Assembly (NCBI GenBank): GCA_964477115.1
Contig: CAYZCY010000002.1
Coordinates: forward strand, 4,206 to 68,205
Origin: RGIG3135 sp964477115
GTDB taxonomy: Bacteria; Actinomycetota; Coriobacteriia; Coriobacteriales; Eggerthellaceae
DNA length: 64,000 nucleotides
Direction of reading: 5' to 3'
The position numbers and the translations under genes were made by a program. Shown here one piece after another: positions 29,860 through 39,659 of this stretch; the stretch's first letter is position 1, and every line of letters begins with the position of its first letter. The notes beneath the pieces were generated by a model that worked only from the letters and a program-made list of their open reading frames with translations, made no database searches and was not told the origin of the DNA.

Positions 29860-29885
29860 CAAAACGGAGCCGCAGGCGACTCCGT
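29860..29885 (-). terminator. terminator after the zinc-ribbon membrane protein gene
   Basis: ACGGAG/CTCCGT with an inner CGC/GCG pairing is followed by TTTTG on the minus strand. A second perfect 7-bp hairpin (GCGCGCC/GGCGCGC, 29831-29849) follows in the thrS leader. Confidence 0.7.
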
Positions 29886-29939
29886 TCGTGAAACTACATA
29901 TGTTCGGGACCGGTTGGTAAACCGCCATCCCAAAAGCAG

Positions 29940-30467
29940 CTATTCGGAACGCGGTGCGCGCTCGCGAACGGCATTGCGCTGCTGGGAGATAGCCTGCGTC
30001 TGAGGTTGGGCCTGACGGCGTGCGCGACGATCGCCTGCAGCGCCAACCGGAGTTGCGCAGTAGGGGCAAACCGTCCATGCGGGATCAAGCGCATGCTCGC
30101 AACGGCCGCAAAGGTTCTTCAGCTGCGTATGGCAGTTCGGGCAGAGAACGTAGTCGGACTCCACCGGGTAGCCGCAGGTTGCGCATTCACCGTACTTGCG
30201 AAGCTCACGCTGCTTCAAGGCGATCTCGAGCTCCTGCTCGTCGCGGTCAATCTGCAGCATGGCGGGACGAAGCAGGCAGTATGCCACAAGGCCAACGATG
30301 GGAACGAGGGCGACAACAGCCCAAACGTACCAACGCGCACCGCGAAGGTAAGCGTCACGGACAACCCAAACAATAGAGAGCACATACAGGACGACGAGCA
30401 GAGCAACGATGACCGTCACTGCGGTCTGAAGCTGAGGCGTCCACATTTGCGAGAGCAATTCGCTCAT
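29940..30467 (-). CDS. membrane protein with double zinc ribbon
   Basis: The 175-aa protein has two membrane helices (about 15-36 and 45-67) and a short charged linker. Two four-cysteine zinc ribbons follow (C95, C98, C109, C112 and C120, C123, C134, C137), then a basic Gln/Arg-rich tail. The arrangement matches DZR/PLDc_N-type small proteins. Its function is unknown. AAGGGGAAG precedes the ATG. It lies alone between terminators, flanked by valS and thrS. Confidence 0.85.
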   Translation of the reverse strand: MSELLSQMWTPQLQTAVTVIVALLVVLYVLSIVWVVRDAYLRGARWYVWAVVALVPIVGLVAYCLLRPAMLQIDRDEQELEIALKQRELRKYGECATCGYPVESDYVLCPNCHTQLKNLCGRCEHALDPAWTVCPYCATPVGAAGDRRARRQAQPQTQAISQQRNAVRERAPRSE

Positions 30468-30552
30468 AACTTCCCCTTTTCATCTACCAAAACGCTGAGC
30501 TTGCATCAGCGCAAATAAATATTATATAGCATCATCGACACATATCCGATGC

Positions 30553-30588
30553 CATATAAGAACCGCCCACGCGCGTGGCATGGGCGGT
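30553..30588 (-). terminator. terminator of valS
   Basis: The 8-bp stem ACCGCCCA/TGGGCGGT (30562-30569/30581-30588) starts 5 bp past the stop. TTCTTATAT follows on the minus strand. Confidence 0.75.
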
Positions 30589-30593
30589 ATGCG

Positions 30594-33281
30594 TTAAGCA
30601 AGTTCAATGAGCTGAGCTTTGATACGCTCGAGCTTATCGGACATCTCGGCAAGCTTTGCCTTGTCCTTTTCGATGATCTCGGGAGCGGCCTTGGCCAAGA
30701 AGCCGGGGTTCGAAAGCTTCTTCTCAAGCTTCTCCACATCCTTGGCAAGCTTACCTTGCTCCTTTTCGAGACGCTGCTTTTCCGCAGCAAAGTCGACGTG
30801 ACCCGACAGGCAGATATAGACCTCGAGACCGGCAGCCAAAGCCACGCTTGACTCAGCGGGCTTTGCGGCATCGGCGGCAATGGTAAGCTCGCTCACGTTG
30901 CCAAGCGATGCAAGCAGAAGCTTCTGTGCATTGAGGAGCTCGACGTCCGATCCTTGTGCCTTCACCACAACGGGAAGCTCCACCTTCGGGGAGATTCCGT
31001 AGCGGGCACGTGCGGAGCGGATAGCGGAAACGACCTCGCAAACCATTTCGATCGCTCGCTCAGCATCGACATCGCGATAAGGCGCAAGCTCCTCGGCCTT
31101 GGGCCACTCGGCGCCGATCAGATACTCACCATGGGCCTTGACGGGAAGCTCCTGATAGATCTCCTCGGTAACAAAGGGCATGATGGGATGCAGCAGGCGA
31201 AGCGCAGTATCCAGAACGAACACGAGGTTGCGCTGGCAGGCAAGGCGATCGGCGGGATCGTTCGCCTTGTTCAGGCGGCTCTTGGAGAACTCGATGTACC
31301 AGTCACAGAACTCGTTCCAGAAGAAGGTGTAGAGGCTGCGGGTGATCTCACCGAACTCATAGCTCGCGTAAGCAGCATCAAGGTCAGCTACCAAGCCTGC
31401 AAGGCGGGAGAAGATCCATTTATCAGCGGGAGTCAAAGGCTCAGGCTCGCCGGGTGTAAATCCATCGAGGTTCATCATGACGAAGCGAGCGGCATTGCGA
31501 ATCTTGTTCGCGAAGTTGCGGCTGCTTTCGATCTTCTGATAGTCGAAGCGCATAGCCTGAGCACCGGTAACCTGCATGAGCAGGCCGAAGCGCATGCCAT
31601 CCGCACCGTAATCCTCCATGAGCTTAACCGGATCAACGCCGTTGCCGCGGCTCTTGGACATGGGCTTGCCATCGGCGCCCATGACCGTGGGATGGATGAT
31701 GACGTCCTGGAAGGGAATCTCACCCGTGCAGTAAAGAGAACTCATGACCATACGGGCAACCCACAGGCCCATGATGTCGCGTGCGGTGGAAAGCACCTGC
31801 GTGGGGTAATGATTGACCAGGTCAGGAGACTCCATGCCAAGCTCAGCCCAATTCTGCGTAGCGAAGGGCCAAAGCTGGGAGGAGAACCAGGTGTCAAGCA
31901 CGTCTTCATCCTGACGGGTGGCAGCAGCGCATTCGGGACAAACGTCGATGCCGTCAACGCTTGCATCCTGCCAACCGCACTCGTCGCAGTAGTACATGGG
32001 AATACGATGGCCCCACCACAGCTGACGGGAGATGCACCAGTCCTTGAGGTTGGCGAGCCAGTCGAGGTAAACCTGCTTCCAACGCTCGGGATAGAACTTG
32101 ATGGTGTCGTTTTCGACAACTTCAAAGGCCTGCTTCTTCAGTTCCTCCACGGCGACGAACCACTGCTCGGAAAGCCAGGGCTCAAGCGTATTGTGACAGC
32201 GATAGCAATGCATGACGGAATGGTCATGGTCCTCGATGTGATCGAGAAGGCCCAGTGAGTCGAACTCAGCCACGACGGCCTCACGAGCCTCCCAGCGGGA
32301 CATGCCACTAAACTTGCCATACCCCTCCACAACGTGCGCGGTCTCATCGAAGATATTGACCTTGGGCAGATTGTTGCGCTCGCCCATGGCGAAGTCGTTG
32401 GGGTCATGAGCAGGCGTGACCTTGACGCAACCCGTACCGAACTCCTTGTCAACGTAGAAGTCCGCAAAGATCGGGATTTCGCGATTGACGATGGGAAGCA
32501 TAACGGTCTTGCCGACGAGGTTCTTGTAGCGTTCATCCTGAGGGGACACGGCAACGCCGGTGTCTCCAAGCATGGTCTCAGGACGCGTGGTTGCCACAAC
32601 CAGGTACTCAATACCGTCAACCGGCTCGGTCAAAGGATAGCGAAGGTGCCAGAGATGCCCGGCTTCGTCTTCGTACTCAGCCTCATCGTCTGCAATTGCC
32701 GTGGTGCAGTTGGGGCACCAGTTAACGATGCGCTTGCCGCGGTAGATGATGCCGTCATGATACCAGTCGGCGAACACCTTGCGAACAGCCTTGGAGAACT
32801 CAGGGCTCATCGTAAACTGCTCGTCTTCGTAATCGCAAGAGCAGCCCATGGTAGCGATCTGGTTGACGATGGTGGTGCCGTATTCACGGCGCCACTCCTG
32901 GCAGGCATCGATGAACTTCTCACGGCCGATCTCGCGGCGGTTGATGCCCTGATCGGCAAGATGCTTGTCGACCTTGGTCTGCGTAGCGATGCCGGCATGG
33001 TCGGTGCCGAGAATCCAGCGGGTTTGATAGCCCTGCATGCGCGCACGGCGGATGCAGGCATCCTGAATGGTGTCGTTGAGAGCGTGGCCCATGTGAAGCA
33101 CGCCGGTAATGTTCGGCGGCGGGATAACGATGGTGTAGGAATCGTCCTTGTGCTCGCCGAAACCTTCGGAGCGCTGGAAGTAGCCAGCGTTCTTCCACGC
33201 CTCGAACAAGGGGCGCTCGTGCGCGGCAAAGTCGTAAGCGACCTTCTTCGGCTGCTTGTTTTCTGCTTGCGTATCAGCCAT
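30594..33281 (-). CDS. valS: valyl-tRNA synthetase
   Basis: This class I synthetase (895 aa) has the HIGH-type motif HMGH at 63-66 and the KMSKS-type motif KPMSKS at 539-544. An editing insertion (CP1) lies between them. A C-terminal coiled-coil tail (QRLEKEQGKLAKDVEKLEKK) is characteristic of ValRS. The ATG at 33281 is preferred over an in-frame TTG 18 bases upstream. A weak hairpin (33322-33334) separates it from clpX. Confidence 0.97.
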   Translation of the reverse strand: MADTQAENKQPKKVAYDFAAHERPLFEAWKNAGYFQRSEGFGEHKDDSYTIVIPPPNITGVLHMGHALNDTIQDACIRRARMQGYQTRWILGTDHAGIATQTKVDKHLADQGINRREIGREKFIDACQEWRREYGTTIVNQIATMGCSCDYEDEQFTMSPEFSKAVRKVFADWYHDGIIYRGKRIVNWCPNCTTAIADDEAEYEDEAGHLWHLRYPLTEPVDGIEYLVVATTRPETMLGDTGVAVSPQDERYKNLVGKTVMLPIVNREIPIFADFYVDKEFGTGCVKVTPAHDPNDFAMGERNNLPKVNIFDETAHVVEGYGKFSGMSRWEAREAVVAEFDSLGLLDHIEDHDHSVMHCYRCHNTLEPWLSEQWFVAVEELKKQAFEVVENDTIKFYPERWKQVYLDWLANLKDWCISRQLWWGHRIPMYYCDECGWQDASVDGIDVCPECAAATRQDEDVLDTWFSSQLWPFATQNWAELGMESPDLVNHYPTQVLSTARDIMGLWVARMVMSSLYCTGEIPFQDVIIHPTVMGADGKPMSKSRGNGVDPVKLMEDYGADGMRFGLLMQVTGAQAMRFDYQKIESSRNFANKIRNAARFVMMNLDGFTPGEPEPLTPADKWIFSRLAGLVADLDAAYASYEFGEITRSLYTFFWNEFCDWYIEFSKSRLNKANDPADRLACQRNLVFVLDTALRLLHPIMPFVTEEIYQELPVKAHGEYLIGAEWPKAEELAPYRDVDAERAIEMVCEVVSAIRSARARYGISPKVELPVVVKAQGSDVELLNAQKLLLASLGNVSELTIAADAAKPAESSVALAAGLEVYICLSGHVDFAAEKQRLEKEQGKLAKDVEKLEKKLSNPGFLAKAAPEIIEKDKAKLAEMSDKLERIKAQLIELA

Positions 33282-33363
33282 AACCTGCTCTTTCGTCAAT
33301 CACTATCTAACAAATATGGGGGGCACTCCGTGCCGAAACGTCAGTACATCCCAGCTCTGCGAT

Positions 33364-34722
33364 CTACTGATCGCACGGCTTGATCTCGGGTTTTGTCTCA
33401 CCGGTGATGTCGGTGTCACGAACCAGCACCTCGCAGGGACCGTCCTGTTCGGGAAGGTCGTACATGACATCCATGAGCACGCGCTCGCAAATGGATCGCA
33501 GGCCACGCGCGCCCGTACCATGCTCTACCGCTTCGTGAGCTATAGCGCGAAGAGCCTCATCGGTAAAGACGAGCTCCGCTTCCTCGAAATCGAACATCTT
33601 ACGATACTGCTTCACGAGAGCATTCTTCGGCTCGGTAAGAATGCGAACCAGATCATCTTCGGAAAGCTCGGCCAAAGAGGTGATGACCGGGATACGGCCC
33701 ACGAATTCGGGGATCATTCCAAACTTGTTCAGATCCTCGGGAAGAACCTGCGCCAAAAGCTCAGCTTCCGCCTGCTTCTTGCTCTCGGGAAGCTCGGCGG
33801 CAAAGCCGAGGGAGGTCTTGCCCACGCGCTGGGCGATGATGTCGGAAAGCCCGACGAAGGCGCCACCCAAAATGAAGAGGATGTTGGTAGTGTCGATATG
33901 AATAAGCTCCTGCTGGGGGTGCTTTCGACCGCCCTGGGGAGGAACGCTTGCCTCGGTGCCTTCAACAATCTTGAGCAGGGCCTGCTGTACGCCCTCACCC
34001 GAAACGTCGCGCGTGATGGAGAGGTTCTCGGCCTTGCGAGCAATTTTGTCGATCTCATCGATGTAGATGATGCCGATCTCTGCAGCCGGAATGTCGTAGT
34101 CGGCTGCGGTGATGAGCTTGAGCAAGATGTTCTCAACGTCTTCGCCGACGTATCCGGCTTCGGTCAGCGTGGTGGCATCGGCAATGGCGAAGGGAACCTG
34201 AAGCGTACGAGCGAGGGTCTGAGCGAGAAGGGTCTTGCCGGAACCCGTCGGGCCAAGCAGCATGATGTTGCTCTTTGCAAGCTCGACGTCTCCTTCTTCT
34301 GCCTCGGCACCCATCTGAATGCGCTTGTAATGGTTGTAGACGGCAACGGAGAGGGCGCGCTTTGCATCCTCCTGGCCAACCACGTGCTCGGACAGACGCG
34401 CGTAAAGCTCATGCGGGGTGGGCAGATTGTCGAGCACGTCACAGGGGTCGAATTCATCCTCAACCGGAATAGGTTCGCTCTCCCAGCAATTCGGGCAGGA
34501 ATCCGAGTACTCAGCAGTGCGTGCTCGCGAAGGTGAAGCCTCAACAGCCCCAGGAGCAAAGCCCGGGTCGCGCATGAGGGCGTCAGCGCAAACGGAGATG
34601 CATTCGTCGCAGATGCATACGCCGTTCGGACCGGAAATCATTGCATGCACCAGATGTGGCGGCTTGCCGCAGAAGGTGCAGAAGATGTCCTCTTCGCTTC
34701 CGTTATAGCCTCTTTGGGTCAT
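33364..34722 (-). CDS. clpX: ATP-dependent Clp protease ATP-binding subunit ClpX
   Basis: This AAA+ unfoldase (452 aa) feeds substrates to ClpP. The N-terminal zinc-binding domain has CTFCGK and CICDEC. Walker A is GPTGSGKT (K163), the pore loop is AGYVGED, and a ClpP-docking LGF loop follows the GGAFVGL segment. A Cys-containing stretch (residues about 75-95) links the zinc domain to the AAA core. It lies downstream of clpP, separated by a hairpin. Confidence 0.97.
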   Translation of the reverse strand: MTQRGYNGSEEDIFCTFCGKPPHLVHAMISGPNGVCICDECISVCADALMRDPGFAPGAVEASPSRARTAEYSDSCPNCWESEPIPVEDEFDPCDVLDNLPTPHELYARLSEHVVGQEDAKRALSVAVYNHYKRIQMGAEAEEGDVELAKSNIMLLGPTGSGKTLLAQTLARTLQVPFAIADATTLTEAGYVGEDVENILLKLITAADYDIPAAEIGIIYIDEIDKIARKAENLSITRDVSGEGVQQALLKIVEGTEASVPPQGGRKHPQQELIHIDTTNILFILGGAFVGLSDIIAQRVGKTSLGFAAELPESKKQAEAELLAQVLPEDLNKFGMIPEFVGRIPVITSLAELSEDDLVRILTEPKNALVKQYRKMFDFEEAELVFTDEALRAIAHEAVEHGTGARGLRSICERVLMDVMYDLPEQDGPCEVLVRDTDITGETKPEIKPCDQ

Positions 34723-34758
34723 ATGTTTCTACGCTTTCTTCGTCGTAATTCTCACAAA

Positions 34759-34781
34759 GGGGCTGACGTCCTGCCAGCCCC
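34759..34781 (-). terminator. hairpin between clpP and clpX
   Basis: GGGGCTG/CAGCCCC with a 9-base loop lies 28 bp after the clpP stop. TTTGTG follows on the minus strand. It may be a partial terminator that sets the clpP:clpX ratio. Confidence 0.6.
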
Positions 34782-34809
34782 GAAACAAAGCATGCTGTTG
34801 GCGAGAAAA

Positions 34810-35433
34810 CTACTTCTCCCCCGGCTTTGCGCCGTGACGATAAATGATCTCGTCGACCAAACCGTACTCCTTAGCCTGTTCGGCGGTCATGTAGTTGTCA
34901 CGCTCGGTGTCGGCCTGGATCTTGTCGATATCCTGACCCGTATTCTCAGCCAAAATCCTGTTCAGACGCTGGCGGGTCTTCAACATGAAATCGGCCACGA
35001 TGGCGATTTCCGTCTGCTGACCTTTGGCACCGCCGAGGGGCTGATGGATGAGAACCATGGAATTGGGCAGGCAGAAGCGCTTGCCCTTGGCGCCCGAGGA
35101 AAGCAGGACGGCTGCCATGGAGGCGCATTCGCCGATGCAAATGGTGGAAACATCGCACTTGATGAAGTTCATCGTATCGAGGATACCAAGACCCGCGGTC
35201 ACAGAACCTCCTGGGGAGTTAATGTAGAGGGAGATATCCTTATCCGGGTCAACGCTCTCAAGGTGAAGAAGCTGGGCGACAACGGAGTTTGCGACATGGT
35301 CGTCAATCTGCTCGCCAAGGAAGATGATACGGTCATTCAGCAGGCGTGAATAGATGTCATAGCTGCGCTCTCCACGCGGAGACTGCTCGACAACATAGGG
35401 AATAAGGGCGTTACTCACACGTTCGATGCTCAT
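34810..35433 (-). CDS. clpP: ATP-dependent Clp protease proteolytic subunit
   Basis: This serine peptidase forms the 14-mer chamber (207 aa). The catalytic triad is S105 (in GECASMAAV), H130 (in VLIHQPLGG) and D179 (in ERDNYM). The start was set at the ATG at 35433, preceded by GAGAGG; the longer reading has no ribosome site. It follows tig, and the tig-clpP-clpX order is conserved in many bacteria. Confidence 0.97.
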   Translation of the reverse strand: MSIERVSNALIPYVVEQSPRGERSYDIYSRLLNDRIIFLGEQIDDHVANSVVAQLLHLESVDPDKDISLYINSPGGSVTAGLGILDTMNFIKCDVSTICIGECASMAAVLLSSGAKGKRFCLPNSMVLIHQPLGGAKGQQTEIAIVADFMLKTRQRLNRILAENTGQDIDKIQADTERDNYMTAEQAKEYGLVDEIIYRHGAKPGEK

Positions 35434-35554
35434 GTTTGCCTCTCTTTCTTCGATGCGACGGATGCTTGCCGCCGCAAACACGCATTAGTTCACATGACAT
35501 ATTGAAGCAGACCGCCTGTTTCGGCAAGATCAGCTATGAAAGTCGCATACCAAG

Positions 35555-35593
35555 AAAGGCCGTCTGAGGTCATTAGACCACCTCAAACGGCCT
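35555..35593. terminator. strong terminator between tig and clpP
   Basis: A long stem (AAAGGCCGT and GAGGT pairing with ACCTC and ACGGCCTTT) with T-rich flanks lies 71 bp after the tig stop. The stem is nearly symmetric, so it could work in both directions. Confidence 0.85.
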
Positions 35594-35664
35594 TTTCCGT
35601 CTATGGATTAACCTTCGCCAAATCCTTTGGATGGCAAAGACGCCCGACTTGCATCAAAGGCAGT

Positions 35665-36987
35665 TTATGCCTGTGCTGCGAAGTCAACGCGGGTGACAAC
35701 AGCCTTGTCAAGGACGTCATCCATTGCCTTGGAGCGAACGATGCCCTCGCGGATGAGGTGGAGACGGCCGGACTTGCGCCATTCCTCCTCGATGGCCTTG
35801 GGATCCTCAAGGCCTGCGATAACAAACTCGTTGGAAACCTCTTCGGGAGTTGCCTCGATCTCATAGTGACGCGCCCAAGCATCAAGAGCGAGCTTCTGCT
35901 TGACCTCATCAATTGCCTGCAGCTTGACGTCAGACTTAAACTGGTCGGGAGTCATGCCGGTCTGAGAGAGGTAGGCGTCGAAATTCATGCCTTGACGCTG
36001 CAGCTGGTTGAAGAACTCCTGGAGCAGAACGGTCTCATTCTCCTCAACCATGGTTTCGGGCAGCTCGCCCTCAAAGCGCTCGATAAGCTTCATGGCGCAG
36101 GTGTTCTCCTTGATGTCGGGAATCATCTGTGCCTTCTGAGACTCAAGAGAGGCGGCGATGCCAGCCTTGAAAGCCTCCACGGAATCAAAGCCAATGGTTT
36201 CGCTAACCCACTCATCGGTGAGCTCGGCGACGACCTTCTTCTTAACGACGTTGCAGGCGATCTCGAAGTTGATGGTCTGGCCTGCGAAGCCCTTGAGAAG
36301 GATGGAGTCGTCATCTGCGGCAACCTCGATGGCAAACTCCTTGGTCTGGCCCTTCTTCATACCGAGAATCTCAGCATCGAAAGCCTCGGGATACATGCCG
36401 CTGCCCGGAGCAAACAGGCGAGCCTCGCCCTCGAGGGCCTCAAGCGCATTGCCCTCGGCATCGGTTGCCTTGATGGTGAGCTCAGCATTGTTGTCAGGCT
36501 TGATCTTGGTGGCAGCAGAAGCGTTCTCAAAGGTGCTGTAGTGCTCGAGCATGGCTTTGACCTGCTCTTCGATCTCTGCCTCAGTGGCCTCCTCGAAGGG
36601 AAGCTCAAGCTCGATGGGCTCGTAGGAGGTGAGCTCGTATTGGGGCTTCACGTGAATGAGGAAGGAGAAGGTGAAGTCCTCACCGGCGACGACAAGGGTC
36701 GGCTCGCCGAACTCAGGCTGACCAACGGGAGAGATCTTCTTCTCCTCGATGGCGAGCGGGTAAGCATCGTTGACAACGGTGTCGGTTGCGTTCACAAGAG
36801 CGAACTCAGCGCCGAGGGCGTTGTCGATAACCTTGCGGGGTGCCTTGCCCTTGCGGAAACCAGGGAAGTTGTACTTGAAAGCGAGGTCCTTGTAGGTAGC
36901 CTTGATGGCAGCGTCAACGGTGCTAGCCTCAACGGTAACAGTGACCCTTATCTCGTTGTCTTCCAGCGGCTTAACGATAATCTCCAC
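35665..36987 (-). CDS. tig: trigger factor
   Basis: This is the ribosome-bound chaperone and peptidyl-prolyl isomerase (440 aa). The ribosome-binding signature FRKGKAPRKVID lies near residue 45, followed by the FKBP-type PPIase domain (about 150-240) and a long helical C-terminal domain. The start was set at GTG 36987, because GGAGG sits 8 bases before it and the protein then begins like other trigger factors; an ATG 15 bases upstream overlaps that ribosome site. Confidence 0.95.
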   Translation of the reverse strand: MEIIVKPLEDNEIRVTVTVEASTVDAAIKATYKDLAFKYNFPGFRKGKAPRKVIDNALGAEFALVNATDTVVNDAYPLAIEEKKISPVGQPEFGEPTLVVAGEDFTFSFLIHVKPQYELTSYEPIELELPFEEATEAEIEEQVKAMLEHYSTFENASAATKIKPDNNAELTIKATDAEGNALEALEGEARLFAPGSGMYPEAFDAEILGMKKGQTKEFAIEVAADDDSILLKGFAGQTINFEIACNVVKKKVVAELTDEWVSETIGFDSVEAFKAGIAASLESQKAQMIPDIKENTCAMKLIERFEGELPETMVEENETVLLQEFFNQLQRQGMNFDAYLSQTGMTPDQFKSDVKLQAIDEVKQKLALDAWARHYEIEATPEEVSNEFVIAGLEDPKAIEEEWRKSGRLHLIREGIVRSKAMDDVLDKAVVTRVDFAAQA

Positions 36988-37103
36988 GAATCTTTCCTCC
37001 ATTGCTTACTAATTAAAGCGCCATGACGACGCGGTTTACCTCTGTGCATACGCTGAGTTTCGTCTGCAGAGAACACTGCTAAACGAACACGCGCCAACTT
37101 GAT

Positions 37104-37132
37104 ATTATCGCACAATTTACGATGCCAACCAA
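37104..37132 (-). promoter_or_regulatory. candidate tig promoter
   Basis: Reading the minus strand, TTGGTT (37127-37132) and GATAAT (37104-37109) are spaced by 17 bp, about 117 bases upstream of the tig start. Confidence 0.5.
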
Positions 37133-37165
37133 CTAACAGCGACCCATAAGATACGAGAATTTGAC

Positions 37166-37186
37166 CAACGATATCGCAACGATATC
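37166..37186. repeat. 10-bp direct repeat with 11-bp period
   Basis: CAACGATATC occurs at 37166-37175 and 37177-37186, one helical turn apart. It lies between the tig and tRNA promoters. Confidence 0.5.
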
Positions 37187-37306
37187 CCAGCGGGCTTCCA
37201 TGGGGATCCTCGGTTGGCAAAACTTCGGACTAAACTTCTCCTTCAAACTCAAAGCCTGCCCTCTGCTACTTGGAAAAATGATCCCGAATACCACACCTTA
37301 CAGTGC

Positions 37307-37312
37307 TATGAT
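37307..37312 (+). promoter_or_regulatory. -10 box of the tRNA-Leu gene
   Basis: TATGAT is 12 bases before the tRNA 5' end. The -35 is not clear. Confidence 0.4.
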
Positions 37313-37324
37313 TCTTCAGTGCAT

Positions 37325-37407
37325 GCGGGCGTGGCGGAATTGGCAGACGCGCCAGATTTAGGTTCTGGTACTTCGGTGTGAAGGTTCAAGTCCTTTCGCC
37401 CGCACCA
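37325..37407 (+). tRNA. tRNA-Leu (anticodon UAG)
   Basis: The 83-nt tRNA has acceptor GCGGGCG/CGCCCGC and encoded CCA. The anticodon stem CCAGA/TCTGG carries loop TTTAGGT, giving anticodon TAG for CUN codons. A class II variable arm (around ACTTCGGTGT) and T-arm with TTCAAGT are present. Confidence 0.97.
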
Positions 37408-37419
37408 TTTAACGACAAA

Positions 37420-37450
37420 GACCCAGCTCGTTTGAGCTGGGTCTTTCTAT
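37420..37450. terminator. bidirectional terminator after tRNA-Leu and sstT
   Basis: A perfect 10-bp stem GACCCAGCTC/GAGCTGGGTC with a GTTT loop is followed by TTTCTATTT on the plus strand and TTTG on the minus strand. Confidence 0.92.
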
Positions 37451-37492
37451 TTGCAGCCGATACGCCAAGCCGTTCGAAAATACAGCTTAAAC

Positions 37493-38731
37493 TTAAGCGT
37501 CCTTGCCCATGCTGACAGGCTTGCCCTCCTTGAGCTGCTGATGGTAATCGGCAGCTGCAGTGAACAGAACGTCAGAGGAGGAGTTCAGAGCGGTCTCGCA
37601 GGAGTCCTGAATAACACCGATGATGAAGCCAATTGCAACAACCTGCATGGCGATGTCATTGCCGATGCCGAACAGAGAGCAGCACAAAGGGATGAGCAGC
37701 AGGGAGCCGCCGGCAACACCGGAAGCACCGCATGCGGAAACGGAAGCAAGCACGCACAGAAGCACGGCGGTAACCGGATCAATCGAGATGCCCAGAGTAT
37801 GAGCCGCGGCCATGGTCATAACGGTGATGGTGATAGCCGCACCGGCCATGTTGATGGTTGCGCCGAGCGGAATGGACACAGAGTAGGCGTCCTTGTTCAG
37901 GCCGAGCTTCTCGCAAAGAGACATGTTGACCGGAATGTTGGCAGCAGAGCTGCGGGTGAAAAACGCGGTGATGCCGGAATCCTTCAGGCAGCGAAGAACC
38001 AGCGGATAGGGGTTCTTCTTGGTAACCACGTACACGAGCAGGGGGTTGGTGACCAGAGCAATGAAGAGCATGCACACGACAAGCACCAGGATGAGCTGGC
38101 CGTACTCGTAGAAAATGTCGAGGCCGTTAGTGGAAACAGCGGTGTAAACCAAGCCCAGGATGCCGAAGGGAGCAAGCTGAATAACCCAGCGAACGACCTT
38201 GGATACGGCATCGGAAACAGCGCCGAAGACGTCCTTGACGTTTTCGGAAGCAGCACGCAGCGCGATACCCAGGACAACGCCCCAAGCAAGAATGCCGATG
38301 TAGTTGGCGTTCATGATGGCGCTGACGGGGTTGCAGAACACGTTGAGCAGCAGGGTGGAAAGAACCTCGCCGATGCCAGCGGGGGAAACCTGCTCGACTG
38401 CCGCATCGGTCACCAGGGTGACGGCGGTCGGGAAGATATAGCTGGCGATCACTGCGCACAGAGCTGCGATGAGGGTGCTGGCAGCATAGAGGGCAAGAAC
38501 CATCTTCATGTTTCCGACGGCCTTGGCACGGCACAGCGCGCTGATGACCAGGAAGAATACGAGGACGGGCGCTACACCCTTAAGTCCGGCGACGAACAGG
38601 TCGCCGAGCATAGAGATGACGGTATTGCCGGGAATGGTAAGCGCCAGAACTACGCCGACGACAAGACCGACGAGAATACGCTTGATCAAGCTGATCTCTG
38701 CGTACTTTACAAACACATCTTTGACGGCCAC
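37493..38731 (-). CDS. sstT: serine/threonine:Na+ symporter
   Basis: This 412-aa transporter of the DAACS superfamily matches the SstT subgroup, with N-terminal [13 protein letters not shown], central [21 protein letters not shown] and a C-terminal [13 protein letters not shown]. It imports serine and threonine with Na+. The start is GTG with AGGAGAGG upstream. Serine is a common fermentation substrate of such anaerobes. Confidence 0.93.
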   Translation of the reverse strand: MAVKDVFVKYAEISLIKRILVGLVVGVVLALTIPGNTVISMLGDLFVAGLKGVAPVLVFFLVISALCRAKAVGNMKMVLALYAASTLIAALCAVIASYIFPTAVTLVTDAAVEQVSPAGIGEVLSTLLLNVFCNPVSAIMNANYIGILAWGVVLGIALRAASENVKDVFGAVSDAVSKVVRWVIQLAPFGILGLVYTAVSTNGLDIFYEYGQLILVLVVCMLFIALVTNPLLVYVVTKKNPYPLVLRCLKDSGITAFFTRSSAANIPVNMSLCEKLGLNKDAYSVSIPLGATINMAGAAITITVMTMAAAHTLGISIDPVTAVLLCVLASVSACGASGVAGGSLLLIPLCCSLFGIGNDIAMQVVAIGFIIGVIQDSCETALNSSSDVLFTAAADYHQQLKEGKPVSMGKDA

Positions 38732-38830
38732 GAAAGACCTCTCCTTTCAGTAATGCGCACCTGCACTCACGGGCTAAGGCAAGCCCGCACGCGCAAGCGC
38801 GCACCTCCTCTTGATTATCCACAGTTTTTC

Positions 38831-38836
38831 TATAAT
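38831..38836 (+). promoter_or_regulatory. -10 box upstream of the PAP2 gene
   Basis: Perfect TATAAT, with TTGATT 14 bp upstream (short spacing). A palindrome ATACA-3-TGTAT (38858-38870) lies just downstream of the expected start. Confidence 0.45.
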
Positions 38837-38934
38837 AGCAGATCGGACGCACTTGAGATACACTTTGTATGCAAAGAGCCGACGCGATGCGGGAACGGCT
38901 GCATATGAACCGCTAACGTTTAAACGGAGGGCGC

Positions 38935-39453
38935 ATGTACGAATCTTTTTACGCGAAAATAAGCGCACCCTTCCGCACATCAAGCCTTGCACTCAAGGCA
39001 ATACCTGCGCTCGACAAATTACTCACCTCCTCTTTCTACCTGGGCTATCCCGTGCTGACAGTCCTACTCTTCCTCGAAGGACTGTCAAACGGAGGCGGCA
39101 TTGCCGCATTCGAGCATCTATTCGCCTGCGTTCTATCCCCAGCCCTCGGTTTTGCCCTGGTGAGCTGGCTGAGAAAGCGCATTAACGCCGCACGTCCCTA
39201 TGAGCTGCACAGCATAGATGCGCTCATACATAAGGAAACCGAAGGGCAGTCCTTCCCGAGCAAGCACGTGTATTCAAGCTTCGCCATCGCCACATGCTGG
39301 GTGTCGTATTCGCTGAGCCTTGGTGCTGTGTTTGCGGTGCTCGCCTTCTGCATTGCGCTCATCCGCGTCATAGGGGGCGTCCACTTCCCCAAAGACGTTA
39401 TCGCGGGAGCCTTGATAGGCATTGCCTTTGGCAGCGCGGGCCTGCTTCTGTAA
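38935..39453 (+). CDS. PAP2-family membrane phosphatase
   Basis: This 172-aa membrane protein has all three PAP2 motifs: K-x6-RP (KRINAARP), FPSKH (PSGH in most members), and R-x5-H-x3-D (RVIGGVHFPKD). The last two His residues form the phospho-enzyme and act as base. Substrates in this family are lipid phosphates such as phosphatidic acid or undecaprenyl pyrophosphate. The Gly-to-Lys change in motif 2 is noted. A GGAGGG ribosome site is present. It is divergent from sstT. Confidence 0.9.
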   Translation: MYESFYAKISAPFRTSSLALKAIPALDKLLTSSFYLGYPVLTVLLFLEGLSNGGGIAAFEHLFACVLSPALGFALVSWLRKRINAARPYELHSIDALIHKETEGQSFPSKHVYSSFAIATCWVSYSLSLGAVFAVLAFCIALIRVIGGVHFPKDVIAGALIGIAFGSAGLLL

Positions 39454-39659
39454 ACGTAAGGCCTACTTCGCCCGAGCATCAAGGCAACAAGGGTATCGCG
39501 GTGCGCCCAACAAGTGAAATCCGCCCCTAAACTCAGGAGAAATTCCAGCTCGTGAGAAAAAGCGGGGCGAAGATGACCAAGCGGGAACACCTACGCACAC
39601 GTCTCCAACAAGCCCCTTGGAAAGATCAAGGCCAAGATTGCAAACGTTTAGGCCGAGCG

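Larger units (their letters stand above)
36988..37324. other. intergenic region between tig and tRNA-Leu
   Basis: This 337-bp divergent region holds the tig leader and promoter, two 10-bp direct repeats (37166-37186) and the tRNA promoter. I see no gene. Confidence 0.7.

Noticed and set aside
29744..29939. T-box leader for thrS
   Set aside because: The region is short, its first part is the terminator of the preceding gene, and the AGGGTGG T-box motif is missing.
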